Shown here one piece after another: positions 44,444-53,030 of a DNA stretch of 64,000 nucleotides. The stretch is from Streptomyces sp. NBC_01217 (lineage in GTDB: Bacteria; Actinomycetota; Actinomycetes; Streptomycetales; Streptomycetaceae): contig NZ_CP108538.1 in NCBI RefSeq assembly GCF_035994185.1, positions 930,001 to 994,000 on the forward strand, read 5' to 3'. Both the position numbers and the translations under genes were made by a program. The notes below the pieces were generated by a model. The model saw nothing but the letters and a program-made list of their open reading frames with translations. It ran no database searches and was not told the origin of the DNA. How positions within the stretch are numbered: the stretch's first letter is position 1; the number at the start of each line of letters is the position of its first letter.

Positions 44444-45705
44444 CGGCGTGGTCTCCCTTGTGCGTCCGCGAGGGCCTCGGTGAGCAGTGCGTCGAAGCGG
44501 GCCAGGCCCGCCTCCCGGCTCAGGTGGTGTGTGACGTACCGCGGTCCGTTCGCGCCGAGTGCGTCGGCTGCGGCGGGCGCCTCGACGAGCTTGCGTACGG
44601 CCGACAGCAGCGCGGCGGGGTCCTCGGGTGCGACGAGGATCCCGGCGCCGGAGCGATGGACCTCCTGTGCGGTGCCTCCTCCGTCGGCGACCGAGGCGAC
44701 GACGGGGCGGCCCGAGGCGAAGTACGAGGTGAGTTTGGACGGGACGCTCATGTCGAGCACGGAGGCCCGCTGGGTCACCGCGAGCACATCGGCGGCGGCG
44801 AGGATGTCCGTGAACTCGTCGGCCCCCGCGGGCGGCAGGAAGTCGAGGTTGCGCAGTCCCGTCGCACGTCTCAGCAGCGCCTCGCGCTGATTCCCGTCCC
44901 CCATCAGCACGACGCGGACCTCAGGCGCCAGCCGGGCCGCGTCGACGAGGACCTCCAGGCCCTGTTTGAGACCCATGTTCCCGGAGTGCAGGACCACGGG
45001 GGTGCCCTCGCTCCAGCCGAGTCGCGCCCGGGTCCGGGCACGGTCGGCCGAAGGAGGCCGCACATGCGACCAGTTGGGGACGGCACGGATGCGTCCCGGG
45101 TCCACGCCGTACGCGGTGACCCGGGGCACGAAGCTCTCGTGTATGACTCCGACGAGGGCGGCGGCGCGCAGCGCGTACCGTTCGGCCGCCGAGGCGACTG
45201 CCGCCGCCCGGCCGCCGCCCCGGATTCCGCTCTGCGCGGCGGCGGCACCCATCAGATCCTGTACGACCGGGATGTACGGGACCTTGTGGCGGCGGGCCAG
45301 CCGGGCCCCGATGACACCGCCCGCGAGGCTGGGCAGCTGGGCGATCACCGCGTCCGGCGGACGCGGGAGGGGCGGGGACAGCAGGCCGTGCCCGAGCACC
45401 GTGGCCTCGAACGCGGCCCGGCGCAGGGCTGTCTGACGGGGGGGCACATAATGTCTTCGCCGGTGGACGGTGACCCCGGCCCGCTTCTCGGTGATCCGCC
45501 ACACGCCCCGGTACTCGGCCTCCGTCCGCCAGGACGGATAGTGCGGCATGCCGGTCAGTACATGGGTCTCGGCACCGGACGCGGCCCAGTGCTCGGCAAG
45601 CTGCGCGGCGTACGGGCCGATGCCCGTCAGCTCAGGCGCATAGTTCGTCGAGACGACCAGCAGTGTGCGGCCTTCGAACGGTTTGTGACGATCGGCATCG
45701 GACAT
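44440..45705 (-). CDS. family 4 glycosyltransferase (WcaI/WbuB-like)
   Basis: A 421-residue GT4 enzyme of the WcaI/WbuB type. It opens TLLVVSTNYAPELTGIGPYAAQLAEH and has GMPHYPSWR, IPVVQDLMG, VVLHSGNMGLKQGLEVLVDA and SVPSKLTSYFASGRPVVASV with the donor-binding Glu/Gly region QEVHRSGAGILVAPEDP. The Wzz start overlaps its stop (ATGA), making the block GT4-Wzz-Wzx. The ribosome site GGAAGG precedes the ATG. A 15-bp palindrome lies 20 bp upstream of the start and could be an operator. Confidence 0.9.
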   Translation of the reverse strand: MSDADRHKPFEGRTLLVVSTNYAPELTGIGPYAAQLAEHWAASGAETHVLTGMPHYPSWRTEAEYRGVWRITEKRAGVTVHRRRHYVPPRQTALRRAAFEATVLGHGLLSPPLPRPPDAVIAQLPSLAGGVIGARLARRHKVPYIPVVQDLMGAAAAQSGIRGGGRAAAVASAAERYALRAAALVGVIHESFVPRVTAYGVDPGRIRAVPNWSHVRPPSADRARTRARLGWSEGTPVVLHSGNMGLKQGLEVLVDAARLAPEVRVVLMGDGNQREALLRRATGLRNLDFLPPAGADEFTDILAAADVLAVTQRASVLDMSVPSKLTSYFASGRPVVASVADGGGTAQEVHRSGAGILVAPEDPAALLSAVRKLVEAPAAADALGANGPRYVTHHLSREAGLARFDALLTEALADAQGRPRR

Positions 45706-45724
45706 GGACGCCCGCCTTCCCCCC

Positions 45725-45739
45725 GGAACATTCTGTTCC
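45725..45739. promoter_or_regulatory. GGAACA-TTC-TGTTCC palindrome in a divergent promoter region
   Basis: A 15-bp perfect-armed palindrome lies 20-34 bp upstream of the GT4 start at 45705, with a further GGAACAG half-site 7 bp beyond (45746-45752). It could be a regulator operator controlling the minus-strand block, the plus-strand cytidylyltransferase gene, or both. Confidence 0.4.
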
Positions 45740-45914
45740 CCCCAAGGAACAGCCCCAAAAGTGAGCTTATCCGTTCACGAGATGCGCAAGTGGTCTTCAC
45801 AGTAAGGTCGTTGCACCATCAACACCGATACCGATATCCCGCAGCACCGGATGCCATGTCCGGACAACCGCTGCCGGACACGGACATCACGTTCACCGTG
45901 GGGGGAGAGAACGG

Positions 45915-46364
45915 ATGGTGCACAGGGTCGGCTATGCGCCGGGGGTCTACGACCTGTTCCACATAGGGCACCTCAACATCCTGCGGCATGCCCGCAGCCA
46001 GTGCGACTATCTCGTCGCAGGAGTCGTCTCGGACGAGATGGCCGCGCTCGCCAAGGGCCACAAGCCGGTGATTCCGCTGCCGGAACGGCTGGAGATCGTA
46101 CGCAGCGTCCGTTACGTGGACGCGGCGTTCGTCGAGACCGTGCCCGACAAGGTCGAGACCTGGCAGCAGGTCAGGTTCGACGTCATCTTCAAGGGGGACG
46201 ACTGGCGGGACACCGAGAAGGGCAAGCGGCTGGAGCGGGACTTCGCCGAGGTGGGCGTGGAGGTGGTGTACTTCCCGTACACCGTGCACACGTCCAGCAC
46301 CCAGCTGCGCCGGGCGCTGGACACACTCGTCAGCCCGCAGTCCGGAGCGCTTTCAGCTCCCTGA
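45915..46364 (+). CDS. TagD-like cytidylyltransferase
   Basis: A 149-residue nucleotidyltransferase. It begins MVHRVGYAPGVYDLFHIGHL, with the HIGH signature at 16-19. LPERLEIVRSVRYVDAAF and FKGDDWRDTEKGKRLE complete the TagD/CTP-transferase pattern. TagD makes CDP-glycerol from glycerol-3-phosphate and CTP; related enzymes use other alcohol phosphates, so the alcohol here is unknown. GGGGGGAGAG is the ribosome site. The 3' end overlaps that of the CDP-alcohol phosphotransferase gene by 35 bp. The two probably form a pair making a phosphodiester-linked alcohol. Confidence 0.88.
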   Translation: MVHRVGYAPGVYDLFHIGHLNILRHARSQCDYLVAGVVSDEMAALAKGHKPVIPLPERLEIVRSVRYVDAAFVETVPDKVETWQQVRFDVIFKGDDWRDTEKGKRLERDFAEVGVEVVYFPYTVHTSSTQLRRALDTLVSPQSGALSAP

Positions 46365-47061
46365 ACCACTTGACGAGAAACGCCACCAGGAACAGCGCGT
46401 GCACGACGGCGAGCACCGCATAGCCGATGCGGAACGCGGCCTCGTCGCCGAGCAGCAGGAACACCAGGCAGAACACTCCGTAGTCGGCGGGCAGCAGTGC
46501 CACGGCCCGCACCCGGGACACCGGGGCCGCGGCGCTGCCGCCCGCCGCGGGACGGGCGGCCGCCTTGCCCAGCTGTTCGCGCAGCAGCCCGGCACAGAAG
46601 GTCAGCACGGCGGTGAACAGGAAGCCCAGCGGCAGCAGCAGCCAGCCCTGGGCCGGCAGATCGAAGAACCGCTGGAACGAGACCAGCACGGCGGTGTGTA
46701 CGAGGATCATCTTGGCGCAGTCCACGACGTGGTCCAGCCACTCGCCGTCCGGGCCTCCCCGCCCGGTCAGTCTGGCCAGTTGTCCATCGGCCGAATCGAA
46801 GGCGAAGCCGACGGCCAGACCCGCGTACACCGCGACCGCGAGCCCCCAGGACGGCCGCACGAACGCCACCGAGGCGATGGCCGCGAAGGTGAACGCCGCA
46901 CTGATCAGCGTGACTTGATTGGGTGTCAGCCCGACGCGGTACGCGCCTGCCGCGAGCACCCGCCCGGCCGGGCGGTTCACGTACCGCGAGTACAGCGACA
47001 CTCCCTTGGCCGTCTTCTGTGCACCGCGCAACTCGCGCAGAACCGTGCCCGTGCTTCCCAT
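46330..47061 (-). CDS. CDP-alcohol phosphatidyltransferase-family membrane enzyme
   Basis: A 243-residue membrane protein with a perfect CDP-alcohol phosphotransferase motif D-x2-D-G-x2-A-R-x8-G-x3-D-x3-D. The conserved residues are Asp89, Asp92, Gly93, Ala96, Arg97, Gly106, Asp110 and Asp114. Five or six helices follow. It transfers a phospho-group from a CDP-alcohol to an acceptor hydroxyl, in a lipid or glycan. The start ATG 47061 has GGGGGG upstream; an extension to 47226 is basic and unlikely. It is convergent with the TagD-like gene, which may supply its CDP-linked donor. Confidence 0.92.
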   Translation of the reverse strand: MGSTGTVLRELRGAQKTAKGVSLYSRYVNRPAGRVLAAGAYRVGLTPNQVTLISAAFTFAAIASVAFVRPSWGLAVAVYAGLAVGFAFDSADGQLARLTGRGGPDGEWLDHVVDCAKMILVHTAVLVSFQRFFDLPAQGWLLLPLGFLFTAVLTFCAGLLREQLGKAAARPAAGGSAAAPVSRVRAVALLPADYGVFCLVFLLLGDEAAFRIGYAVLAVVHALFLVAFLVKWFRELKALRTAG

Positions 47062-47204
47062 ACGCCCCCCAGCGTCTCGCCACTGACCGGCGGCATCGGC
47101 AAAACACCGCGGACGCCGCCGTCGGAGCCGCATCATGGCACGCGGGGTCCGTTTCGCGTGGCCACTCGCCCGCTCCGGGTGCGTGGGTCCGACGGCACCG
47201 CGCC

Positions 47205-47903
47205 TCAGGCGGGCGCTGTGCGGCACTCCGGGTGGCCCCAGCCGTTCGGGTTCTTGGCGATCATCTCCTGTGCCGCGTAAGGCTTTCCGCAGTGGCAGCG
47301 GCCCGCGAACCTGGCCTTGATCGTGGCGCCGGAGCGTGCGGCGCTCCCTGCCTTCTTCACCGGTTTCTTCACCGGCGCGCTCCCGCTCCGTCCCTCGGTC
47401 GCCCTGGCCGGAGCGGGCGTCGGCAGCTGCGCGGAGCCGTGTGCGGTACCGGCCGGCCGCTGCGCCGCGGCGGCCTCACTGGCCGCCTGGTCGGCGAGGG
47501 CGTTGAGCGGATCCCCGTCCACCTGGTGGGCGGGCACGTAGACGAAGTCCACGCTCCGGGCGGTCAGCAGGGCGTCGATACGGGCCACCAGGTCGCGGTT
47601 GGCCACCGGCTTGCCGGCCGAGGTCTTCCAGCCGTTGCGCTTCCATCCCGGCAGCCACTTCGTCACCGCGTTCATCGCGTACTGCGAATCCATCCGCACC
47701 TCGATCGGCGCGGACGGGTCCGTTGACTCCAACAGCTCCCGCAGTGCGGTGAGTTCGGCGACGTTGTTGGTGGCGGTTCCCAGCGGCCCCGCTTCCCAGC
47801 GCTGCGGTCGCCCCTGCGCGTCGGCCACGACCCACGCCCAGGCCGCAGGCCCCGGATTGCCCTTCGATGCCCCGTCACACGCGGCGATGATGCTCTCGTT
47901 CAT
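47205..47903 (-). CDS. rnhA: ribonuclease HI with C-terminal zinc-finger-like tail
   Basis: A 232-residue RNase H type 1. The catalytic set is Asp10 (IAACDGASKGNPGP), Glu50 (NNVAELTAL), Asp72 (RMDSQYAMN) and Asp138 (LNALADQAA). It degrades the RNA strand of RNA-DNA hybrids. The domain ends near residue 142. A basic Pro/Ala linker with KKPVKKAG follows, then a short Cys-rich end RCHCGKPY...GWGHPEC that could bind a metal. The start MNESIIAACDG is preferred (AGGGG upstream) over MIRG four codons earlier. It is outside the polysaccharide operon in function. Confidence 0.9.
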   Translation of the reverse strand: MNESIIAACDGASKGNPGPAAWAWVVADAQGRPQRWEAGPLGTATNNVAELTALRELLESTDPSAPIEVRMDSQYAMNAVTKWLPGWKRNGWKTSAGKPVANRDLVARIDALLTARSVDFVYVPAHQVDGDPLNALADQAASEAAAAQRPAGTAHGSAQLPTPAPARATEGRSGSAPVKKPVKKAGSAARSGATIKARFAGRCHCGKPYAAQEMIAKNPNGWGHPECRTAPA

Positions 47904-48035
47904 GCCCCTGATCATGCCAGCGCCGCACCGCCCCCACGGCACCCCGTGACGCTGAGTGACGATTCGAGGTGCGGTGAACCGGCGACGCTGGTTCTCTGAT
48001 GGAGCCCGCTCTTCCCAACCGCACAAGGAGCGATG

Positions 48036-48227
48036 ATGAGCGTTGCACGTGAATCCGGTGACCGTGCGCAGCAGCTGCGCGACAAGGCCCGGCAGATGAA
48101 CGAGGCCGCTGAGCGCACCACCGACCCTGAGCAGCGCCAGCGGCTCCAGGAGAAGGCCCAGAAGCTGCAGGAGCAGATCGAGCAGCAGGGCAACATCGGC
48201 GGCGAGAACATCCGCCGTAACAAGTAA
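48036..48227 (+). CDS. DUF6381-family small helical protein
   Basis: A 63-residue, highly charged helical protein (MSVARESGDRAQQLRDKARQ ... ERTTDPEQRQRLQEKAQKL). It matches the Streptomyces DUF6381 family of short, coiled-coil-like proteins of unknown role. An alternative start is the preceding ATG at 48033; AAGGAG at 48025-48030 fits 48036 better. It is probably abundant or stress-linked, judging from its proximity to a SpoIIE phosphatase gene, but this is inference. Confidence 0.85.
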   Translation: MSVARESGDRAQQLRDKARQMNEAAERTTDPEQRQRLQEKAQKLQEQIEQQGNIGGENIRRNK

Positions 48228-48427
48228 GACCTGTCTCAGGCGAATGGCCGACGTCTTGCCGCTCTTCCATGAGTGAGTGGCAAGCGTCGGCCACTTCGAT
48301 GTACGGACACGATGTGACCCGTACGGGGCGGGCGCGCACCGCTCCGGGGCCTGCGCGCCGTCCCCTCGGGCCGGGCCGATGCGTCGCACGATGGGCGGTG
48401 ACGGATCTGGTGAGGTATCCCGGAAGC

Positions 48428-49561
48428 ATGGTTGCCCGGCGATTCCTGCAGTCGTTCCGCGAGTCCCGAAGGCGCAGGAACGCTCTCGTGGCGGTGCCGT
48501 TCGCGCTGATCGCCCTCGTCACGGTCGTGGACGTCATCGCGCCACCGGAAGTCCATCTCGGCCCGTTCCTGGTGGCGGCGCCCGCGCTGGCGGCCTCGTT
48601 CACCGGGCCTCGCATGACCGCTTTCGTCGGTGCGGTCGCCGTGCTGGCCCAATCCCTGGTGGCCATTGTGCGCACCAGTATCAACGACCTGAATCACACC
48701 TACCAGATCATCGCGCTCGTCCTGATCTCCGGCTTCGTCACCTTCTTCGCCCATCTGCGGCAGCGGAACGAGCGGGCGGTGACCCAGCTGCGTTCGGTGG
48801 CCGAGGCGGCACAGCACGTGGTGCTGCGGCCGCTGCCCAAACGCAGTGGCCCGCTGCGTATCGCCTCGGTCTATCTGGCCGCGGAGGCGGAGGCGCAGAT
48901 CGGCGGCGACCTCTACGCGGCCACCCGCACCGACGGGGGAACCCGCATGATCATCGGTGATGTGCGCGGCAAGGGGCTGTCCGCGATCGGTGAGGCGGCC
49001 AGCGTCCTCGGTGCTTTCCACGCTCTTTCCCGCCAAGAGGCGCAGCTGTCCGATCTGGTGGCGCATCTGGAGGAGAGCGTCGCTCTGGATCAGGACTGCA
49101 TCTGTCACGAGGAGGAGGACGGGGAGGACGACCACGAGCGCGCGGAGTCCTTCGTCACCGCGGCGGTTCTCGACATCCCCGATGCCTCCACCGAACTCCG
49201 TCTGGTCAGCTGCGATCATCCGCCGCCGCTCCTGCTGCGCGCGGGAGAGGCGTTCCCGCTCCATGTCCGCGTACCGGCCCCGCCGCTGGGTCTGGCGCAT
49301 CTGCTGGTCACCGAGCACACGGCGGAGACGTTCACCTTCGACGTCGGTGACACCCTGCTTCTGTACACGGACGGTGTCATCGAGTCCCGGGACCGGTCGG
49401 GGGCCTTCTATCCGCTCATGGAGCGGGCCGCGTCGTGGACCGGCGGGGGCCCGGAATCCCTGCTGGAGTCGCTCTGCGACGACCTGGTGCGGCACGCCGG
49501 CGGCAGCCTGGACGACGATGCGGCGCTGGTCGCCATCGAGCGGCTTCCGGCCTCCGGGTGA
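48428..49561 (+). CDS. membrane SpoIIE-type PP2C phosphatase
   Basis: A 377-residue protein with about three to four N-terminal membrane helices (residues about 20-110), a short coiled linker (QRNERAVTQLRSVAEAAQHV) and a C-terminal SpoIIE/PP2C domain. All metal-ligand motifs are intact: AQIGGDLYA, MIIGDVRGKGLSA, LLLYTDGVIESRDRSG and LDDDAALVAI. Such proteins dephosphorylate anti-anti-sigma factors and so release stress sigma factors. The start is ATG 48428. A close paralogue lies at 61367-62518 with the same layout. It differs from the degenerate relative at 18796. Confidence 0.9.
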   Translation: MVARRFLQSFRESRRRRNALVAVPFALIALVTVVDVIAPPEVHLGPFLVAAPALAASFTGPRMTAFVGAVAVLAQSLVAIVRTSINDLNHTYQIIALVLISGFVTFFAHLRQRNERAVTQLRSVAEAAQHVVLRPLPKRSGPLRIASVYLAAEAEAQIGGDLYAATRTDGGTRMIIGDVRGKGLSAIGEAASVLGAFHALSRQEAQLSDLVAHLEESVALDQDCICHEEEDGEDDHERAESFVTAAVLDIPDASTELRLVSCDHPPPLLLRAGEAFPLHVRVPAPPLGLAHLLVTEHTAETFTFDVGDTLLLYTDGVIESRDRSGAFYPLMERAASWTGGGPESLLESLCDDLVRHAGGSLDDDAALVAIERLPASG

Positions 49562-49581
49562 GGCCACGGGACCGGGCCGCT

Positions 49582-50787
49582 TCAGGTCCGGCTGCCCCGC
49601 AGCCGGCGCGATACGGCACGCAGCCAGGGGTGGCGTTCGTGCACTTGCTCCGAGCGCCGGTCGAGTTCCTTGCCCAGGCGTTCGGTGCGCTTGTCGATGT
49701 CGAGTTCGTCCAGAATCCGGTCGATCTCGGCGAGGAGGGCACCGTGCAGCTGCCACTGTCTGGGGTGCTCCTGGACGTCTTCGAGGAGCTGGTGCGCCAC
49801 CCGGTCCCTGGTCGCGCGGCTGACGGCGAGTGCGTGGGCGAGCCGGGTCTCCGCGTCCTCGGCGTTCTCGGCGACGGGGGTGGTGATCAGCTCCGCGAAG
49901 CTCTCGATGGCACCGGCCATCTGTCCGAACAGGTCCGTCAGGGATGCGGCCACGTCCGCGGGGAACAGTGTCTCCTCGGTACGGGCCTTGGCCAGATCGG
50001 TCAGGGTGCGTGAGAGCACCCGGAGCACCACGGCGCAGATCTCCAGGGTGTCCAGACCGGTGCGCAGCACGACCCGGTACAGCAGCCCCTGCCGGACGCG
50101 CGGATTGAGGGTGAGGCCTTCCTCGGCCTGTCGCAGCGAGGCGTCGACCTCCACGATGTCGTGGTCCAGCCGACGCGCTTCGTGGAGCCGGTCCGCCGCC
50201 CGCTGGACGGGGATGTGACCGCCCACGTCCTCCCCCATGGCGCGGAGCATCCGTCCCATCGCGCGGGCCAGACTGTCGATGGAGGCACCCGCGGACTGCA
50301 CCCACACGGGTGGTGCGAAGAGCAGGTTGAACAGCAGTCCCACACCCGCGCCGATGAGTGTCTCCAGCACGCGGTCCCATGCGGTGGCGGCGACCTGCGA
50401 GACGCCCAGGACCAGCATCGCGCTGATCGCCACCTCGGGCACGAACTCATCGACCCGCACCAGCCTCCCGACGATCAGCGAGGCGAAGATCGTCAGCCCG
50501 AGGCTCCACCAGTTGAGCCCCACCAGGGAACTGAACGCGCTGGCGATGACCACCCCGACGATGACGGAGTTCACCCGGCGGATCCCCGTGGTGAGGGTCG
50601 CGTAAAGGGTGACCTGTACAACGAGGAGTGCGGTGAGCGGGGCCGTGAGCGGTGCGGGGAACGGAAGGGTCCACACCGCCACGACATAGGCGATGACGGC
50701 AGCCGCCGTGGAACGCAGGGTCTGCGCTCCGACGGGCTCGGTGGTCCGCCGGACAAGCTTGATCACGGGCTCGGATACTCGTGCCAT
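49582..50787 (-). CDS. aromatic-acid exporter-like (FUSC/ArAE) membrane protein
   Basis: A 401-residue protein of the aromatic acid exporter/FUSC family. The N-terminal half has about six helices in two repeats (AAVIAYVVAVWTLPFPAPLTAPLTALLVVQ and VNSVIVGVVIASAFSSLVGL). The C-terminal half is a long helical cytoplasmic region ending HERHPWLRAVSRRLRGSR. Its transported compound is unknown. The start ATG 50787 follows GGAAGGAG very closely, so a slightly later start is possible. It is convergent with the SpoIIE gene, with 20 bp between. Confidence 0.85.
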   Translation of the reverse strand: MARVSEPVIKLVRRTTEPVGAQTLRSTAAAVIAYVVAVWTLPFPAPLTAPLTALLVVQVTLYATLTTGIRRVNSVIVGVVIASAFSSLVGLNWWSLGLTIFASLIVGRLVRVDEFVPEVAISAMLVLGVSQVAATAWDRVLETLIGAGVGLLFNLLFAPPVWVQSAGASIDSLARAMGRMLRAMGEDVGGHIPVQRAADRLHEARRLDHDIVEVDASLRQAEEGLTLNPRVRQGLLYRVVLRTGLDTLEICAVVLRVLSRTLTDLAKARTEETLFPADVAASLTDLFGQMAGAIESFAELITTPVAENAEDAETRLAHALAVSRATRDRVAHQLLEDVQEHPRQWQLHGALLAEIDRILDELDIDKRTERLGKELDRRSEQVHERHPWLRAVSRRLRGSRT

Positions 50788-51065
50788 CTCCTTCCCATGC
50801 CCATCCGTACGCCGCCACAGCGCCTCGACGCACCGAACCCCACCGTACGGACGTGCCGAGGGGGCGGGGGCGTCGGCTCGCGAATCCCACGTGTACATGG
50901 CCGTGATGGGTGTTGTCGGTGAGGAGCTGATTCGGCGTCGCGCCGCCGGAGGGCCGGATCGAGGACCTCGTGTCCGTCGATCCGCCATGCGTCGACGGTC
51001 GTACCGCCCGCATGTCCGGGGTCCACGGCCGGTACACCACCATCACGCCGGCCGAGTCTCTCCCG

Positions 51066-51854
51066 TCACAGGGTCGTGATCAGTCCTCCGTCGATGACGA
51101 AGTCGGATCCGGTGACGTTGCCGGCACGGCCGCTCGCCAGCAGCAGTACCAGATCGGCGACTTCTTCCGGCCGGGTGAACCGCCCGGTCACCGACTGGGC
51201 CGCAACCCCCTGGACGACGGCGTCGGGTGCGCTGCCTCCGGCCGCGGCGACGGTGGTGGCGACGCCGCCCTCCCCCAGCCACATGTCCGTCGAGACGGGT
51301 CCGGGACTGACGGTGTTGACCCGCACCCCGTGCGGGCCGGTTTCCTTGGACAGTGCCTTGCAGAAGTTGGTCAGCGCGGCCTTGCTCGCGGAGTAGTCGA
51401 TGATCAGGGGATCGGGCAGAAAGGCATTGACCGAGCTGACCGTGACGATGGAACCCGAGCCGCTCTTGATCAGGTGCGGCAGGGCGGCGCGCGTGGCGCG
51501 GACGGCGGTGAGGAAGTTGACCGTCCAGGTCCAGGTCCAGTCGTCGTCGCCGACGGACAGGAAGCCGTCCGCTCGCGGACGTACTGCCCCGACGTTGTTG
51601 ACCAGGATGTCCAGCCCGCCGAACCTGGCGACCGCCTCCTCGACCGTCTCCCCCGGTCCCTCGGGCCGGGCGAGGTCCACCTGCACGAAATGAACGTCCC
51701 TGCGCTCCGCCAGGCCGGACAGGGCTTCGGTGGGAGTACGGGAGGCGGCGACCACACGCACGCCCTCGTCGGCGAGAGCCTGTGTCACGGCAAGACCGAT
51801 GCCCTTGCCCGCACCGGTGACCACGGCCGCCTTGCCTGCCAGTTGCAGATCCAT
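51066..51854 (-). CDS. SDR-family oxidoreductase
   Basis: A 262-residue classical short-chain dehydrogenase. TGAGKGIG (13-20) binds NAD(P), NNVG (86-89) follows, and the catalytic set is Ser141, Tyr154 and Lys158 (DYSASKAA). The last residues IDGGLITTL are typical of the family. Compared with the family, the 101-113 stretch is unusually tryptophan-rich (DDDWTWTWTVNF). The substrate is unknown. It has no operon partner; the next gene upstream is divergent. Confidence 0.88.
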   Translation of the reverse strand: MDLQLAGKAAVVTGAGKGIGLAVTQALADEGVRVVAASRTPTEALSGLAERRDVHFVQVDLARPEGPGETVEEAVARFGGLDILVNNVGAVRPRADGFLSVGDDDWTWTWTVNFLTAVRATRAALPHLIKSGSGSIVTVSSVNAFLPDPLIIDYSASKAALTNFCKALSKETGPHGVRVNTVSPGPVSTDMWLGEGGVATTVAAAGGSAPDAVVQGVAAQSVTGRFTRPEEVADLVLLLASGRAGNVTGSDFVIDGGLITTL

Positions 51855-52087
51855 TCACGGGCTCCCAGCGAAGAACGGCACCGACCCCGGCGGGCTCAGG
51901 CGCGGTACGGAACGAAAGGCACCGCACTGTGAGCGACGCCGGACTCAGCTTCTCCGGATCCGGCAGCGACGGCGCGCCCCGGACCGCGGCAGAGTGATGC
52001 GGCGGACCGTCCGGGTGAGAGCGGGTCGGCCGGAACCCGCTGCCTCGCTCTGGCCAAAGCCGGGAGGCGTGGTCTATTCCTGTCCAC

Positions 52088-52954
52088 ATGGATGGTGTGC
52101 TGTGGCTCGTCCTGAGCACGAGCGGGCTCCTGGTGCTTCTGAATCTGGGCATCGGCGCCCTGGCTCTGTGGAGTTACCGATCCGGCCTGTGGGCGACGGA
52201 GCGTCTGCTCGCGTCGGGCGAGGTGGATGTGTATCACGCGACCTGGCTGATCGGGTCCGGGTACGAGCGCTCGGCGCCCTGGGGAAGGGAGCGTGAAGCG
52301 GCCGAGACGGCCCTGCGGTCGCTGACCGGCGCAGGGCTGGTGCACCTCGACCAGGACGCACGCCTCGTACCGACCGCAGAGGCGGATGCGGATGCCGGTG
52401 CCGGTGCCGGTGCGGATTGCGAAGACGAGGCGGATCAGCAGGGTGTGCGGTCTCCGGAGCATCCGCTGGACCTGGAGGCATGGCAGTTCACCTTCGGTTC
52501 GTGGTCCGTCGGACACCCGGTGACCGTGGAGGCGCTCGCCGCTCACCCCGCTTTCAAGACAGCTTGCGCGGCTCATGCGGAGCGGCTGTCCGGCTATCTG
52601 CCGTCCTACCGGATACGGCACGACGACCGTGCCCGGCGCGCTCCGTTCGCCGTGGGGCTGATCGTGGCGGGTTGGCTCACGCTCGGCACCTGTCTGCTGC
52701 TGGGGTGGAGCGTGTTCGGCGAGCCCGGCACCGGGCCCGGGGGCCCCGCGGCCGTCGTCGGCGTGCTGGCGGCGACACTGGCAACCGCCGTGCTCTCCGT
52801 GATCGTCCTGGTGGCCTTGCACTACTTCATCTGGCAGGCGTGGCAGGACCGCTGGCCCCGACGGCTGCGCGAACACTGCAGGGATGTGGTCCAGCGGGAA
52901 TCCCGCGACTGGCTTCCCTTGTCTCGCATTCCATGGAGTGACGACGGCCACTGA
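52088..52954 (+). CDS. membrane protein, TIGR04222-like
   Basis: A 288-residue protein with one N-terminal membrane helix (LWLVLSTSGLLVLLNLGIGALALW), a cytoplasmic region (about 25-190) and two C-terminal helices (about 195-240). The region SGEVDVYHATWLIGSGYERS...ETALRSLTGAGLVHLD resembles the start of the TIGR04222 family of actinobacterial membrane proteins. An Ala-Asp-Gly repeat (ADADAGAGAGAD) interrupts the loop. The function is unknown. No strong ribosome site is visible before the ATG. Confidence 0.7.
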   Translation: MDGVLWLVLSTSGLLVLLNLGIGALALWSYRSGLWATERLLASGEVDVYHATWLIGSGYERSAPWGREREAAETALRSLTGAGLVHLDQDARLVPTAEADADAGAGAGADCEDEADQQGVRSPEHPLDLEAWQFTFGSWSVGHPVTVEALAAHPAFKTACAAHAERLSGYLPSYRIRHDDRARRAPFAVGLIVAGWLTLGTCLLLGWSVFGEPGTGPGGPAAVVGVLAATLATAVLSVIVLVALHYFIWQAWQDRWPRRLREHCRDVVQRESRDWLPLSRIPWSDDGH

Positions 52955-53030
52955 TCTCACGCACGCACGACGGCCGGCGAGTTCACGGTTCGTCACGAAA
53001 GTCCGTGCGTGGTATCCGTCTCTCGTGGGC

